Assembly (NCBI GenBank): GCA_001632425.1
Contig: KV425552.1
Coordinates: 314,899-378,898, forward strand
Origin: Neolentinus lepideus HHB14362 ss-1
Taxonomy: Eukaryota > Basidiomycota > Agaricomycetes > Gloeophyllales > Gloeophyllaceae
DNA: 64,000 nucleotides
Reading direction: 5' to 3'
Shown here: in pieces, positions 24,592 through 35,661 of the stretch
Position numbering within the stretch: the stretch's first letter is position 1
How the letters are laid out: each line of letters begins with the position of its first letter
Program-made: the position numbers and the translations under genes
Notes under the pieces: model-generated
Told to the model about the DNA's origin: nothing
The model's database searches: none
Seen by the model: the letters and a program-made list of their open reading frames with translations, nothing else

Positions 24592-26306
24592 ATGGCCAGG
24601 CGTCGGCGGGACACTCAGGAAACTGTTCAAAATGCCCTTGAACGTCCTCTGCGTATAGTCGCCTCTGGTACTCTGTTTGTTACCCACACATTGGGTCTAC
24701 CAACTCATCCAGAGCCGTCTACCGTCAATCGCGCTCATTCGGTTCAGACTTCGCGTGGAGGATCGGCCAGCAATGTCTCCTCTTTACTGGCGCAGTTTCC
24801 TACAGTGGATGCTATGCTTGTCGTACCGTTGGGCGGAAATGACGAAGGTCGAGTGATTATGCGTGACTTGGAGAAGGAAGGCGTCAATCTTCGTTTCTGC
24901 AAAGTCTGGGACGCGTCTGGTGTGCCGAGTGCATGGGTTCTGCAAGCAGGTGAGTTGACCTCTTTAAAGCAGAAGTAAGATATTAATGCCGCTGCAGATG
25001 ACTCCGAAACACGGACCGTCATTAACCACAACCCCTTACCCGACATCACGCATGAGGAATTCGTATCTCTCTTGGGCCCTATCTTAGTGCCAGAGAACTA
25101 TATGATGTACAACTCCGAGGCCACCTCCCCAACATTACCTGCACAGAATCAGGCAGCGGCATCTTCTCGCCAACAACCACAATCTCCACCAGTGCTTCCG
25201 ACAACCAAGTCTCCTGTGACGAACCCGAACAGCCCCGCACCTTTCGAGTGGATTCATTTCGAGGGCCGCTCTGTCAAGACTACGCTGAATAATATCGTTG
25301 GTCTGGAAGGGTTTGCGAGAGAGAGGAAATGGAGGAGCCATTGTGTGTTCAGTGTGGATGTTGGACTCCGTGCAAGGCAGGGTGTCGAAGCGGTCTGTAT
25401 TCTTTGCGCCTACTTTCAATACCTCTGCATGTCCTCAGATCCGATGTTTTCCTATGTAGTTGATCCCCCACGCAGACGTCATCTTCTTGAACAAACACTA
25501 CGCGCAGGCCCAGTCCCCACGCTACTCCACCCCCAGGGCCTTCCTCCTCTCCTTATCCTCCTCAGTCCCGCAACATGCTCTCTTGGTTGCGCACTGGGGC
25601 GCTGAAGGTTCCGCGTTGCTGTCCCTGCCCACGCGGGAGTACCTCCAGAGCTCAGGTTGGGTTGATTCCACGGAGGACGAACGTGTCGGCAAGTCGCGGG
25701 ACGCCACCATGAACTCTGCGTTCACGCAACAATACAGAGCCATGGCGGCTGCAGGCGACGAGAGCGACAACGACGGTGTTATGTCTGTACGCACAGGGAG
25801 CGACTTCTTCGCTGGCACCCACACTTCCTCGGCGTCTTTCTTCACCGCGGGTGCCAGCTGGCTCACTCCAGAGCATGCGGCGCGGCGTAATAGGTCGGGA
25901 TCGACCTCGTCGCAAGACACCGAGGTTGCATCCAACGAACGAAGGCAGCCGCAAGGCAATGGTAACGATGCAAACGCGGAGGTGATCGACGAGGTTGGCG
26001 CTCAGGATGCGTTTGTTGCTGGAATGATATATGCGCTGAGCAGGCGCATCCTGCCTGGCGCGCCGTATACCCCGTCGGCCATTACGCGAGACGGGCCCGT
26101 GGTTGATACCAAGGATGAAAAGGGGAGGTGGAGGTTGGACGAATGTTTACGGTATGTACTGAGCTTGCTTATTTCCTTTCGGCGGTGAATGCTGAGCTAT
26201 CCGATGACGCAGGTTTGCTACGGAGCTCGCTGGTAGGAAGGCGAGGAGGAAGGGCTGGGCAGGGCTCGCTGATGAAATGCGCAGAGCTGGCTGGTTTGAT
26301 GGATGA
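24592..26306 (+). CDS. PfkB-family carbohydrate kinase, ketohexokinase-like
   Basis: Four exons (24592-24949, 24998-25392, 25460-26151, 26213-26306) close to 512 aa. The order of motifs follows ketohexokinase: RGGSASNVSSLLAQF (sugar-binding GG region), FEWIHFEGR, ADVIFLNKHYAQ, LLVAHWGAEGSALL, then DEVGAQDAFVAGMIYALS (PfkB signature 2) and the C-terminal helix FATELAGRKARRKGW. The catalytic Asp base is present in GAQDAF, but the usual GAGD anion-hole Gly is Gln. A linker of more than 100 residues rich in Ser/Gly/Asn interrupts the C-terminal half (about 25680-25980). Substrate (fructose or a similar ketose) is inferred from family resemblance only. Confidence 0.87.
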
Positions 26307-27022
26307 TGCTGATACCCATGGCACGGAGAGATCCGTTCTCTTTGATTATGGATGGTTGGATAGATGGTGCAGGCTGGATGGTTTAGCTGAGTTTTAATCT
26401 CTTATTCATAATACTCTTCTCTATACCCCTGTTGACATTCCAAGTTACGTGTAATAATGCTGGCCCTATGGTTATGGTATATGTGCTGTTTCCTAATCCT
26501 GCCTTTTGTCTATAACGATCGAGCAGATGTCACGTGAATCAGAGCTTTGCAAAGCTCAAGCCACCTGCTAGAGCGTCTGCTGATGACTCAATCGAACCTA
26601 GATCAGGCTGTGCACGAAGCCCCAAACCCTCAAGTTTATTCCACGAATGCTGAAGCCCACGCTGATCTTCCGAAGCCTCCCCGAGTGTCCTATTACGTCC
26701 AAGCGAGTCATCTTCGGCATCGCCTATAGCAAGCTATCGCATGCCTGTATAACGGGAGGTGTTCAAGAAAGACTGATCACCCAGGACCCAGCCTCTAGAT
26801 GGACCGAGCGCTTCTGCGAAGCTGATCCCGAACTTTTCTGCGAAGCTGATCCCGAACTTTTCATGGTTGCTCTGCGAACATGTGTACGCGGCGTGTCTTT
26901 CATATCCGTGCGTAGCTTTTCCCTGTATATCCATCTATAAGTAGCGGCTCCGCTTGAAGTTGCTTGACAGAGGTTTTTGTTCTTGTCTTATCCCGATCCC
27001 CTGCGTTCGCTCGACAGTAACG
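26307..27022. other. Intergenic, between PfkB kinase and WH1-CRIB gene
   Basis: 716 bp. It holds the 3' end of the kinase gene and the promoter of the next gene. The only structure seen is a perfect 24 bp tandem duplication (listed separately). Confidence 0.4.
26812..26859. repeat. Perfect 24 bp tandem duplication
   Basis: The 24 bp unit beginning ttctgcgaagctgatcccg is present twice head-to-tail (26812-26835 and 26836-26859) with no mismatch, about 160 bp upstream of the WH1-CRIB start codon. It could be a duplicated regulatory site or a recent replication-slippage product. Confidence 0.9.
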
Positions 27023-27853
27023 ATGGCTCAAGCCAACTCGAACGTATTGTGGCTATCTAATGCGGAGAAGCGCACCATTCGCGCAGTGCTGCCAGCGGCG
27101 ACGTGCAAGGTCATGGCTGCAGCGCATGTAAAGCTGTATCAAGCGCGGTTTACCTCGCTAGATTGGAGTTATAGCGGGCTTCGTGGGGTGCTGGTGTTTG
27201 GGCGCGATCGGCTGCCGCCAGAGGGAGGGGATAAGGAGACAGGCGAGGGCGGAAAGTACTGGTTTCGGATGATTGATGTACACAAGGAGAGGGAAGTTTG
27301 GAGACACAGGATTCCTCGTCTCTTTGATTACAAGCAAGAGACACCATTCTGGCACACATTCGGAGGAAATGTAAGTTGTTCGCTCCTTGTATTCGCGGAC
27401 CGCACTGATTATAGTCTGAGACCAGAGTCGGACATACGGCCTTCGATTCGAGGAGGACGAGGAAGGGTCCGCGTTCTTCCAAAAGGTCAGCACGCGCGTA
27501 TACCCCGGCGGTACGTCTGCACACCGCTCATGCCTAGCCCCCATTACTCATCTATCGCAGACTCACAGGACGCCACCATTTCACGCACCCGGCGACGACA
27601 AAAGATCCACGTGACCGAGAGCGACATCTCCGACCCCATCCCCGGCTCCTTCCAGCACGTAGTGCACATGAACCCGGACGGAGGCGGCTTCGCGCTCGCT
27701 CTCCAGCCTTTCGACCCGCGCCTCGTCAACGGGCTCAGGAAGCATGGTGTTAGTGAGAACGTTATCCGGAAAAATATCCATTTCATCCAGGACTTTGTGA
27801 GCGACTGCTCGAAGAGCGAAGACTCACGACTGACGGGCTCGTCCCGATCATGA
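27023..27853 (+). CDS. WH1 (EVH1) plus CRIB/GBD protein, WASP-like without VCA
   Basis: Three exons (27023-27370, 27426-27510, 27561-27853) give 241 aa. The first 145 residues or so read as a WASP WH1 domain: VLPAATCKVMAAAHVKLYQA, DWSYSGLRGVLVFGRD, IPRLFDYKQETPFWHTF and SRTYGLRFEEDEEGSAFFQK. After a short basic linker comes a CRIB motif, ISDPIPGSFQHVVHM, and a GBD-like helix, LVNGLRKHGVSENVIRKNI. The protein ends about 20 residues later. The Pro-rich region and the V-C-A segment that activate Arp2/3 in WASP are missing. It could bind Cdc42/Rac and WIP-like partners, acting as a decoy or adaptor; this is inference. An upstream in-frame ATG at 26954 adds 23 residues; 27023 fits the WH1 start better. 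Confidence 0.85.
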   Translation: MAQANSNVLWLSNAEKRTIRAVLPAATCKVMAAAHVKLYQARFTSLDWSYSGLRGVLVFGRDRLPPEGGDKETGEGGKYWFRMIDVHKEREVWRHRIPRLFDYKQETPFWHTFGGNVSCSLLVFADRTDYSLRPESDIRPSIRGGRGRVRVLPKGQHARIPRRYVCTPLMPSPHYSSIADSQDATISRTRRRQKIHVTESDISDPIPGSFQHVVHMNPDGGGFALALQPFDPRLVNGLRKHGVSENVIRKNIHFIQDFVSDCSKSEDSRLTGSSRS

Positions 27854-27883
27854 CGACTTATATTATACTCGATGCCCTGTCTA

Positions 27884-27908
27884 TACGGCGGCTGTCTCCG
27901 CTTTTATC
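27884..27908 (+). repeat. 25 bp direct repeat, left copy
   Basis: Begins tacggcggctgt and ends ttatc. It matches 32371-32395 at 23 of 25 positions in the same orientation. The two copies bracket the decayed retroelement and about 0.5 kb of flank. Confidence 0.75.
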
Positions 27909-28453
27909 ATGGGAGTCCACAATCCGGGCCACCCCAGGAACCGAGCCACCTCTATATCTCGATAAAGACATCACCTTCGACCAAACCGCTTGCGCGTATC
28001 TTGAGCGCACCCCTATGGCACCTCACTGTCCAAATTTGAGGATTGAGGGAGTAATGGGAGAGTGACGGGTTCGACAACTTAGAGGACTTTTGGTGTCTCA
28101 ATCTGGTGAGACATCCCATTTTGCCATTGTTGCTCTGCTCCCGTCTCGCCCCCGTTCTTTGCAATATTATGCAAACAAATACTTTGATATCTGCCTTTCC
28201 TATGGTATAACTTGTGTAAAGGTGGAGGTAGGACAGGGCACACTGTAATGATGATGGAAGTGGCCCGGATCCTGGTTTCAGTGCTCATTTGACCTGTCTC
28301 CAAACATAGCATGTATTTCTTTCAGTTTCCAATGAATTTGCGTGATGAGGGGATCAAAATGTTCACGTGCAAGACCGACACCTACACGACTGTATAGCTA
28401 CTTCATCGAAAACTACATGTCTGCGGGAGTTAGAGGAAATATAGGCTGGCGTA
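27909..28453. other. Intergenic, left flank of retroelement
   Basis: 545 bp without a gene. The word gtggcccggatc occurs at about 28261 and again inside the LTR at about 28466, so an older LTR fragment may lie here. Confidence 0.35.
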
Positions 28454-28755
28454 TGTAGGCTGGAGTGGCCCGGATCTAGGTAGTACTTAGATTACTACGT
28501 GACTACTAGCTGAAAACCTCTGGAGTTAACCCTTTTATGTTTCTCTCCTACTTGTCTGTTACTCTTTCTAGCTTCCTTATCTCTGTCTTACTCTGTCTAA
28601 CTTCCTGGTTCTCTAGCTTTCCTGCTCTCTAGTTTTCTTGCTTTCTCAGTTCTCGTGCTCTTTTAGTTCTCTTAGCTGTCAGTTATCCGGCGCCGCTTAG
28701 TGCTACGGAATATTACTCGTGCCTCCTGCAGCTCGTCCGTGGTGGTTGCATCACA
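28454..28755 (+). repeat. Probable 5' LTR with adjacent primer-binding site
   Basis: Starts tgtaggctggagtggcccgg and ends atcaca, a TG...CA LTR of about 302 bp with a long pyrimidine-rich stretch (28540-28680). One base after the end, at 28757, comes tggtgcccc, which would pair with a tRNA 3' end ...GGGGCACCA. With no partner LTR in the window the ends are inferred. Confidence 0.55.
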
Positions 28756-29672
28756 GTGGTGCCCCTAGGACCGTGGATCTGTCACTACATCGCGCTACCC
28801 GGAGACATTAGAAGATGCCCCTAAGTCAGTCTTGACTCGTAAGTCCCAAGGTAAGACCCGCGCGAACGACGTCGCGGGGCCGAGCTCCTCTACGAAGCCT
28901 GATGTAAACCCGAGGGATCCTCCCGGCGGTGTGAAGGCTCGAGGAGCTCCAAATTCGCTCGATATTTCAGCGGCGGGGGTGCAGTTGCCCCACTCTTGCG
29001 CTACTCCCAAGCTACCTCTCCCTTCGAACCTACCCAACCCCTTCTTTTCCTGACCACTTCGCATAGCGCACCGAATATCCTTTCTACCTCAGCTCCGCTC
29101 GTTCAGCTTTGCGATCGTCAACTACGTGCTGCATTGAATGCGATACCTGCGGTCAGCACCCTGAATTCTGAAGTCAGCGGATCCTACATGCAGAGAGCGC
29201 TAGCAGAGGTGCAGGCAAACGATACGGTCCGCTACGGTTTCAACAACGAGAGGGATAGTGATCTTGTAGACAGCTTTACGCCGTCTGCTGCCAGCCATGA
29301 ATTCGTAGAAGATGCTCTCATGGGCAGATCTGCCAGCTTCGTGATGCCTCATCGCGTCATACCGACTGACACCATGTTATTCCACCGCGTTCGGCTAGAG
29401 CCGTGTGGAGACATTAGACGACGCCATACTCAACCTTAAAGAGCACACGACTGGCTGGGAAAAGCTAGTCCGAACTCGAGGCCAAGAGATCGTGGGCGGA
29501 AACCCTGGCCTGCCAAGCGAACGAATATTGCTAGCGTCTCTTACGGTGATACGATGGGAGGCCGAGGACCCCAACATGCGCTGGGGAGGCACTCGAAGAA
29601 GAAGCAGGTCGAGCCTGGGCCGGTAGGCCATGGGAGGACGCTGATTGCGTAGAACGAGACGCCTCCTCGGAA

Positions 29673-31596
29673 GTGCTTCACGGCTTGAATACCCAGCAGT
29701 TAGTGCGAATCGCCAACGTGATTGTACAGTTGGAAGCTCTGCGCCCTGCTGTCGCCACCGCGATCGGGCGGCGGCCTTACCACCCTATCGACGCCGGTTT
29801 CAACCTCCTAGCAGTCCTCGAGGTTACATCACAGCCAAGTACCGTGAGGGCCTCCTACCACGTACTGCAGCATCGGCTCCTGTCTGCAATTGAGAATCCC
29901 AAAGCTGGAATCGCGAAGACCTTCAATGGTGACGCTCAATCTCGCCCTCCTTCACGTACTTCCTCAGCCTCATCTTTCCACGCGGATAGATGGCTCGAAT
30001 TCCCGGGCTACGACGTGCAACTTTCGGCTGGAGGACAAGTTGCCCTAACGGAACTCTGCGAGGCCGAGCCGCGCGAATGTTGTTCCGCCACTCGAAGGTT
30101 GTAGAGCAGCTGGAATCGGTCGCCAATGAACAACGGAACCGCCTCACTCTCGAGCCTCCACCGCAGGATTTGCACGCTAGACTAGTCGGGCCGATCCCTG
30201 CCGATGATCCTTCAACGGTGCGCCAACTGCGGTTCGATCTGAACAAGCCTCCACCCCGCTTGCCCAGTCTTCTCCAAGCAACGGCTCAACCGCCTTGGTC
30301 TCGTCGTCCACCGCAAACCCCCATAGGCTCTATGCCGGGCATGGACCATTTCATCCAGCCTACTCAGGTCTGGGTCGATCAGCAACGGAAGAGCCGAGAG
30401 CTACTTCCCCACCTCTCTTTGACACCAAACCGGCTTATCCGCTCAGCGGGAGGGCAGCTGGGTGACCCTAATGGAGATGACTCCGATGATGGAAACGGGC
30501 TACCACGTCGCCCTGACCGTAATCCCTTCGAGGGTAATCGAAGGATGGGGAGGCCACTGGATGCAGCCAAACCGCTCTCTCCCTTTGACCCTTCAAGCGG
30601 AGGCAGAGGGAGCGGTTATGGAAGTGGTGGCCTTAGTCGCCCGAATCCTGTTGACCATCCATCAAGAGCCGTACGCAAGGGTGTTAGCATCGACCTGCGC
30701 ATCAAGCTTTCCGATGTTCCTAGCTAGGATGGCGGCGATCACACTGTCATCTCGTACTTCGCGGAAGTGTCTGATCTCGTTTGTATGGGCGGAACAATTG
30801 CTACTGACTTAGGCATGGCTCTACCACTCAAATTCACTGGTAGGGCTCGACGATGGTGGCTAGCCGAAGCAGAGTCAGCCCGAGTCTTCATGTCGCTGAG
30901 CTGGACTAACCTCGCTTGGGCCATTCGACACTCCTTTCTCGGGCCGCAGTGGATGGAAGCTCGACGCAATGAATTCGAGTCCATGCGATTCCGACAATCG
31001 GGCCACTCCAGTGAGCGTCCAATAGCATACATACAGAGGCGTATCATGTACGCCAGGATGGTACTCGAACTTCAGGGCGAAGATCTATCGCCCACTACTT
31101 TTATGCAGAACGGCCCCGCAGAATGGAATGCAATCCTACAAGTGCAGTTTTGTGCTTCCACCCACGATCTTATGCTGCGAGCGCGAACTAGTGAACAGGC
31201 ATTGCTATCCTTTTACTAAAGTAGCCAGGTCCTGGCCTGCCTGGATATCGCCTTTGCGGGTGCATTTCCGGTCAAATATGCGCAAAAAGGTCAACACCGC
31301 GGAAACCGCGGGTGAGGACGAGAGGGAAGACCACGTTTCAGATGCGGATAGTCCTCTTTCGACCCACGTCTCCGCCTTCGCTGCTAGTGCTCAAGACGGC
31401 GGGTCCCGGAAACGCTCTCCCCCACGGCGGCGTGCACAATGGTCATACGTTCTCTAGAGCAGATGAAGTTGTCTGCGTGAAGAGTCTGCCCTGCGACTGT
31501 CGTATCTGCTCCAGCCCGAAGCCCTGGAATATGGACTGTCCTCATTATGGACAGTGTCTGACATTGCGACCAGCGAATGTAGTGGACGCGGTATGA
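29673..31596 (+). pseudogene. Broken gag of gypsy-type element
   Basis: Protein-like reading passes between frames near 30100, hits an in-frame stop at 30725-30727, and continues with KFTGRARRWWLAEAESARVF, SWTNLAWAIRHSFLGPQWME and FRQSGHSSERPIAYIQRR. This is the capsid-like pattern of retrotransposon gag (a 'growth of Trp' segment followed by an R-rich helix). Near 31470-31560 a Cys/His cluster (CDCRICSSPKPWNMDCPHYG) looks like a decayed zinc knuckle. At least two frame changes and one stop show that it is dead. Confidence 0.7.
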
Positions 31597-31809
31597 CTAG
31601 ACGCTGAGAGGACGATTATGAACAAGCGTACTTATCTATGATAGGCAATAAATCCTCGATTTCTGCTCCCTACGTATCCTCCCCTGATGAATCTGACGTT
31701 AAGTGAGTCGCTTCCGCTGCGCACCTGAGAGCCCATCCGCAACCGGAATGAAAGACTCGAGTGGGCGTCACGCTCCAAGGGTAAGTCCAAGGAGCGGGAA
31801 ATAGGTGAG

Positions 31810-32290
31810 ATGTCTCGAGCTGCCGCGACCTTGACCAGCATAAATCCCGCTCTGCTAGCGGGTGGCGAAGGTGACCTTCCTAGCTTCTTCAAGCCATTAC
31901 CGAAGTGTTCCACTCAAGCTGGGCTGTCTACTCTAGGAGTAATGGCACTGAGTATCTTCGCTCACGTCCAATCCCCATCGGCCCATCTGGTGCAGATTCG
32001 ACTCGACAGCGGCGCGGATCTATCCCTTATGTCGGAGGAGCATTACAACAGCCTCCCTCAGCGCCCGCACCTTCGGCAGGGCCTGCGCATGAAATTGGTT
32101 CACCTCACCGGGAACGCTCGTATTGATGGCGTTATAAGGAATCTATATTCGCTTCTGCTACCTTAGGCGAAACGGTCGAGATGGAGGCCGAAGCTTATAT
32201 TGTTTCAGGCATGACCCTCGGTTACTAACTTACTAGGAGAGGACTTCCATCTCAACTACGAGCTCTCCGTATCGCGAAGGGTAGATCACG
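31810..32290 (+). pseudogene. Retropepsin-like protease relic
   Basis: IRLDSGADLSLMSEEHYNSL at about 31996-32055 carries the DSGAD version of the aspartic protease active site. The frame then breaks, and a LGEDFHLNYELSV-like segment follows near 32240. Reverse transcriptase motifs do not follow. Confidence 0.65.
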
Positions 32291-32370
32291 GCTCGAGCGT
32301 GGCGATGGGGTCTTCTGGGCGTGCGATTCCTGGTCACTCGACGCCTTCGACGGCTTCGAAATCAATCATG

Positions 32371-32395
32371 TACGGCGGCTGTCCCCGCTATTATC
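32371..32395 (+). repeat. 25 bp direct repeat, right copy
   Basis: Same orientation as 27884-27908, with two mismatches. It lies 150 bp from the 5-oxoprolinase stop codon. Confidence 0.75.
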
Positions 32396-32544
32396 GCTCC
32401 ACGCTACATTACCATGCCTTTCGCAATACATACCATCGTAAAGATTCATTTCATTGACGTGACGGCTGCTAAAAACACAATACAAACACAAAGACCGCGA
32501 TACAAAATTCAGAGCAGAGATACAGTCCCCGTGCCCCGTCCCCT

Positions 32545-35377
32545 CTACTCGTCCTCCGAGTCCAGCGTAATATACAAATGCTTGCTCGTCAGCACCGCCG
32601 TCGCGCCCGGGACGACGACGATCGTCTGCGTGTCGTCGATGATCATTGCGGGGCCTTCAACGACGTCCCCAGTGTGTAGACTCTCGAGCTTGAACACCGG
32701 CGTATCGCCCACGCGCCCGAGGCCGTCAAAGTACGTGCTATGCACCGAGTCCGCGCGCCGCCGGTCGACGCGCCGCTTCTCGATCCTCCGCACCTCCGCG
32801 TGCACCGACTCGCCGAGCGTGTCGAACGTCTTGCCGATCCCGCGCACCTACCCACCACCACCATCAACACCACAGCCATCACCGTCAACAAAGACAGCGC
32901 ACCTTGACATCGTCCACGATAACGCTCTTCCCCTCGAGCAAGAACCCAAACTCGGCCTTGTACACCCTCCGAAACGCCGCCCCAAAGTCCTCGCCCTCCT
33001 CCCCGGGCAGGACCATCAGCGCAGTGTCCGTCCCCTCGAACCGCATATTCAGCATCCGCTCCACGCGCACCCGTGCGCCCTTAAACCCCTGCCTCGCGAG
33101 CTCCGCGCGCACCGCGCCCTCGAGCGCGTCGAGCCGCGCCGCGAGCGCCCCGCGCGTCTGCGGCGTGTAGAGCGTCGCGCACGGCTCCTGCCTTTCGTAC
33201 GCTCTACAAACCAAGTCAGCATCACCCCAGACCCACCCACCCACACATAACACACGCACCGATCAGCGAGCGCAAGCCCGTACGCAGACAGGATCGAGCT
33301 ATATCGGTGCACCAGTATCGTCCTGATCCCCAGCAGCCGCGCAATATCGCACGCGTGCTGCCCCCCCGCGCCGCCAAAGCTGCACAGTCTTTTTTCACGT
33401 CATCTCAGTGTCAACGCGGCCGAGTGGGGCTGACGTACATGTGCTTGTGCGCCGCGTACCCGCGCGCCTCCGTCAGCGCGCGTATGGGCCGGCACATCGT
33501 CTCGTTCGCGACCTTGACGAACCTGTCCCGCGGCCCTCTTATCAGCGACCCTCTTCCTTTCCTCCTGTCCGGACGACTCGCTCACCCATAAACAATCTCG
33601 TCCAACCCCATCTCCGTCCCCTGGCTCCCATTGATCTCCCGCGCCACCTCCTCAAACAGCCTTCGCGACGCCGCGCCGTCGAGCGGCTCCCGCTCCGACG
33701 GCCCAAAGATCTTCGGGAAGTAGTCTGGTATCAGGCGCCCGAGCAGCAGGTTCGCGTCCGTCACCGCCAGCGGGCCGCCCTTCCTTCAAACCAAAACCAT
33801 CAGCAAGGTGTGTGCGGGGGGAAAGGGAATGGGGAAGGGACAGGACCCACCGATAACACGCCGGCCCCGGCTCCGCGCCTGCGCTCTCCGGGCCCGCAGT
33901 GAAGAGCCCGTTGCGGAACGCGAGGCACGACCCGCCGCCCGCGGCGACGGTGTTCACGTCCAGCTGCGGCGCCTGCACCGCGATGCCCGCCGTCGCGGCC
34001 TCGTACACGACCTCGTACCGCCCCGCGAAGCGCGACACGTCCGTCGAGGTGCCGCCGACGTCGATCCTGCCAGTCCCAGTCAGCTTGAGAAACGGATGGG
34101 GGATGAGGGGGGAGACGCACCCGATGACAGGCCGCCGCTCGTCCTCGTCCCAGCTCGTGAGCGCCATGCCCACCACGCCGCCCGCGGGCCCGCTCAGGAT
34201 ACTCTTCAGCCCCGAAAAATTCCTCAAATCCACGAGCCCCCCGTCGCTCCCCATAAACTCCACGCGCGCGCCGCCCGCGAACCCGCTGAAGAACCCGTCG
34301 AGATACGCCTGGAGGACGGGCGTGAGGTACGCGTCGGCGGTCGCGGAGACGCCGCGCGGGAGCATCTTGATCATGGGGAGGAGCCGCGCGGACTCGGAGA
34401 CGTGCGCGAAGCCGAGGGAGCGCGCGAGCGCGCCGACGGCGCGCTCGTGCGCGGGGTAGGTGTACGAGTGCGCGAAGACGATCGCGAGGGAGCGGTAGCC
34501 CGCGGCGTGGAGCGCCTCCAGCTCGCGCTTCGTCGCTTCGAGGTCTGCGTGGGGTGAGTAAGTGGGGAAGAGGGAGATGAAATGGAGGGGTCGCACCGGG
34601 TTTCTTGATGACGCGCACGGCCTCGCCCGAGAGCCCGCGCACGATCTCGCCGGGGCCCTCCGCATCGCCGACACCGTCCCACCCCGCGCCGCGGTACCCC
34701 CTCCGCACCGCGCCGCCCTCGTCAAACTGCAGCGCGTGCTCCTCCGCCTTGGGATCCGACGTGTACCCGACGAGGGTGACGCGCTCGTCGACCTCGACTA
34801 CCTTTGAGTAGAGCGGGGCGGGGCGGCGGATGTTGAGGTCGAATATGCGGGGGCGGGCCTGGTTGCCGATGAGGAGGAGGTCTTTGAAGCCGCGGGTGAT
34901 GAGGAGGGCGTGTTTCTGGCCTTTGCGTTCTAGGAGGGCGTTGGTGGCGACGGTGGTGGAAAGGCGGATGTAGTCTGGTATTTGATTGAGTTTTCAGATT
35001 ACGCCCGTGCATGAAATGAGACGCACCAATTTTGTCAGTCTGGAGTATGGTGCCGCGAGGGATCTTTTCTCCGGTTGCAATCTCGAGGACTCGCCGGATG
35101 CCCTCGGTCGGTGCATCGGCATAGTTGTTTGGATCCTGCGACACTGCAACCGACAGCGAGTAAGCGAGTGAAGTGCAGGGAAAGAAAGGACTTGCAGAGC
35201 TTGACCACGACCTCTTTTGTCTGGGCAGGGTTCTCCGGATCCGGATAGGCACTAACTCGAGGTCAACATCAAGACAAGGGCGCCGAAGATTGACGCTCAC
35301 GCATGGACATCACAAAAGGTGCCGCCTCTGTCTGCGCATATCTTGATGGACCTGTCGGGAATACTGGATGCGGGCAT
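32545..35377 (-). CDS. 5-oxoprolinase-like protein, HyuA half only
   Basis: 5-oxoprolinase opens 5-oxoproline to glutamate with ATP. Fungal enzymes are normally about 1270 aa: an ASKHA-fold HyuA part followed by a HyuB part. Here the start [21 protein letters not shown] carries the phosphate-binding ADRGGTF. It is followed by [67 protein letters not shown] and [19 protein letters not shown]. The protein stops after [20 protein letters not shown] and YITLDSEDE, which is the end of HyuA. No HyuB sequence follows; the retroelement fossil lies there instead. The second intron (35144-35195) needs a GC donor (gcaagt) to read KLLSQDPNNY. Reading frames are otherwise open across short introns. It may be an inactive remnant or a HyuA-only protein that pairs with a separate HyuB. 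Confidence 0.85.
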
Positions 35378-35661
35378 GTTGTCCTGGATGAGCGAGGAGA
35401 CGGGTGCAGAGTCTTATACTGGGCTACAGGCAATCGGAAACCATGCGGAATCGAGCAATTGAGCGTTCCGTGGCTTTAACCGGGGAATACACTCGGAAGG
35501 CCAGAAAATGTGGCGAAAATACAGCAGATAATATGTCGAAAGTGCGTTGGGTTGAACGACAGTACTAGTGCACACCGTTGACGAGTCTCGCGTACAAATT
35601 CTCTTATCACCCGGTATTTATTTGGACGCCGAGATAAGATAAGATCAAGTACTCCGATAAC
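35378..35661. promoter_or_regulatory. 5-oxoprolinase promoter region
   Basis: 284 bp between the 5-oxoprolinase start and the stop of the NADH dehydrogenase gene, which lies upstream on the same strand. No outstanding motif was seen. Confidence 0.4.

Larger units (their letters stand above)
28454..32290 (+). mobile_element. Decayed Ty3/gypsy-type element, 5' part only (LTR-gag-protease)
   Basis: Order is LTR, primer-binding site, gag with frame breaks, zinc-knuckle-like segment, aspartic protease. No reverse transcriptase, RNase H or integrase follows, and no second LTR is visible before the 5-oxoprolinase gene. The element is therefore a 3'-truncated fossil. The right limit (about 32290) is set by loss of protein-like sequence and is approximate. 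Confidence 0.72.

Noticed and set aside
26954..27022. Upstream start for the WH1-CRIB protein
   Set aside because: It adds 23 residues with no match to the WH1 N-terminus; the ATG at 27023 gives the expected start.
33652..34725. Long overlapping ORFs on both strands in the 5-oxoprolinase region (up to 357 codons)
   Set aside because: They are shadows of very GC-rich coding sequence. Only the frame with the ASKHA/HyuA motifs, spliced on the minus strand, is real.
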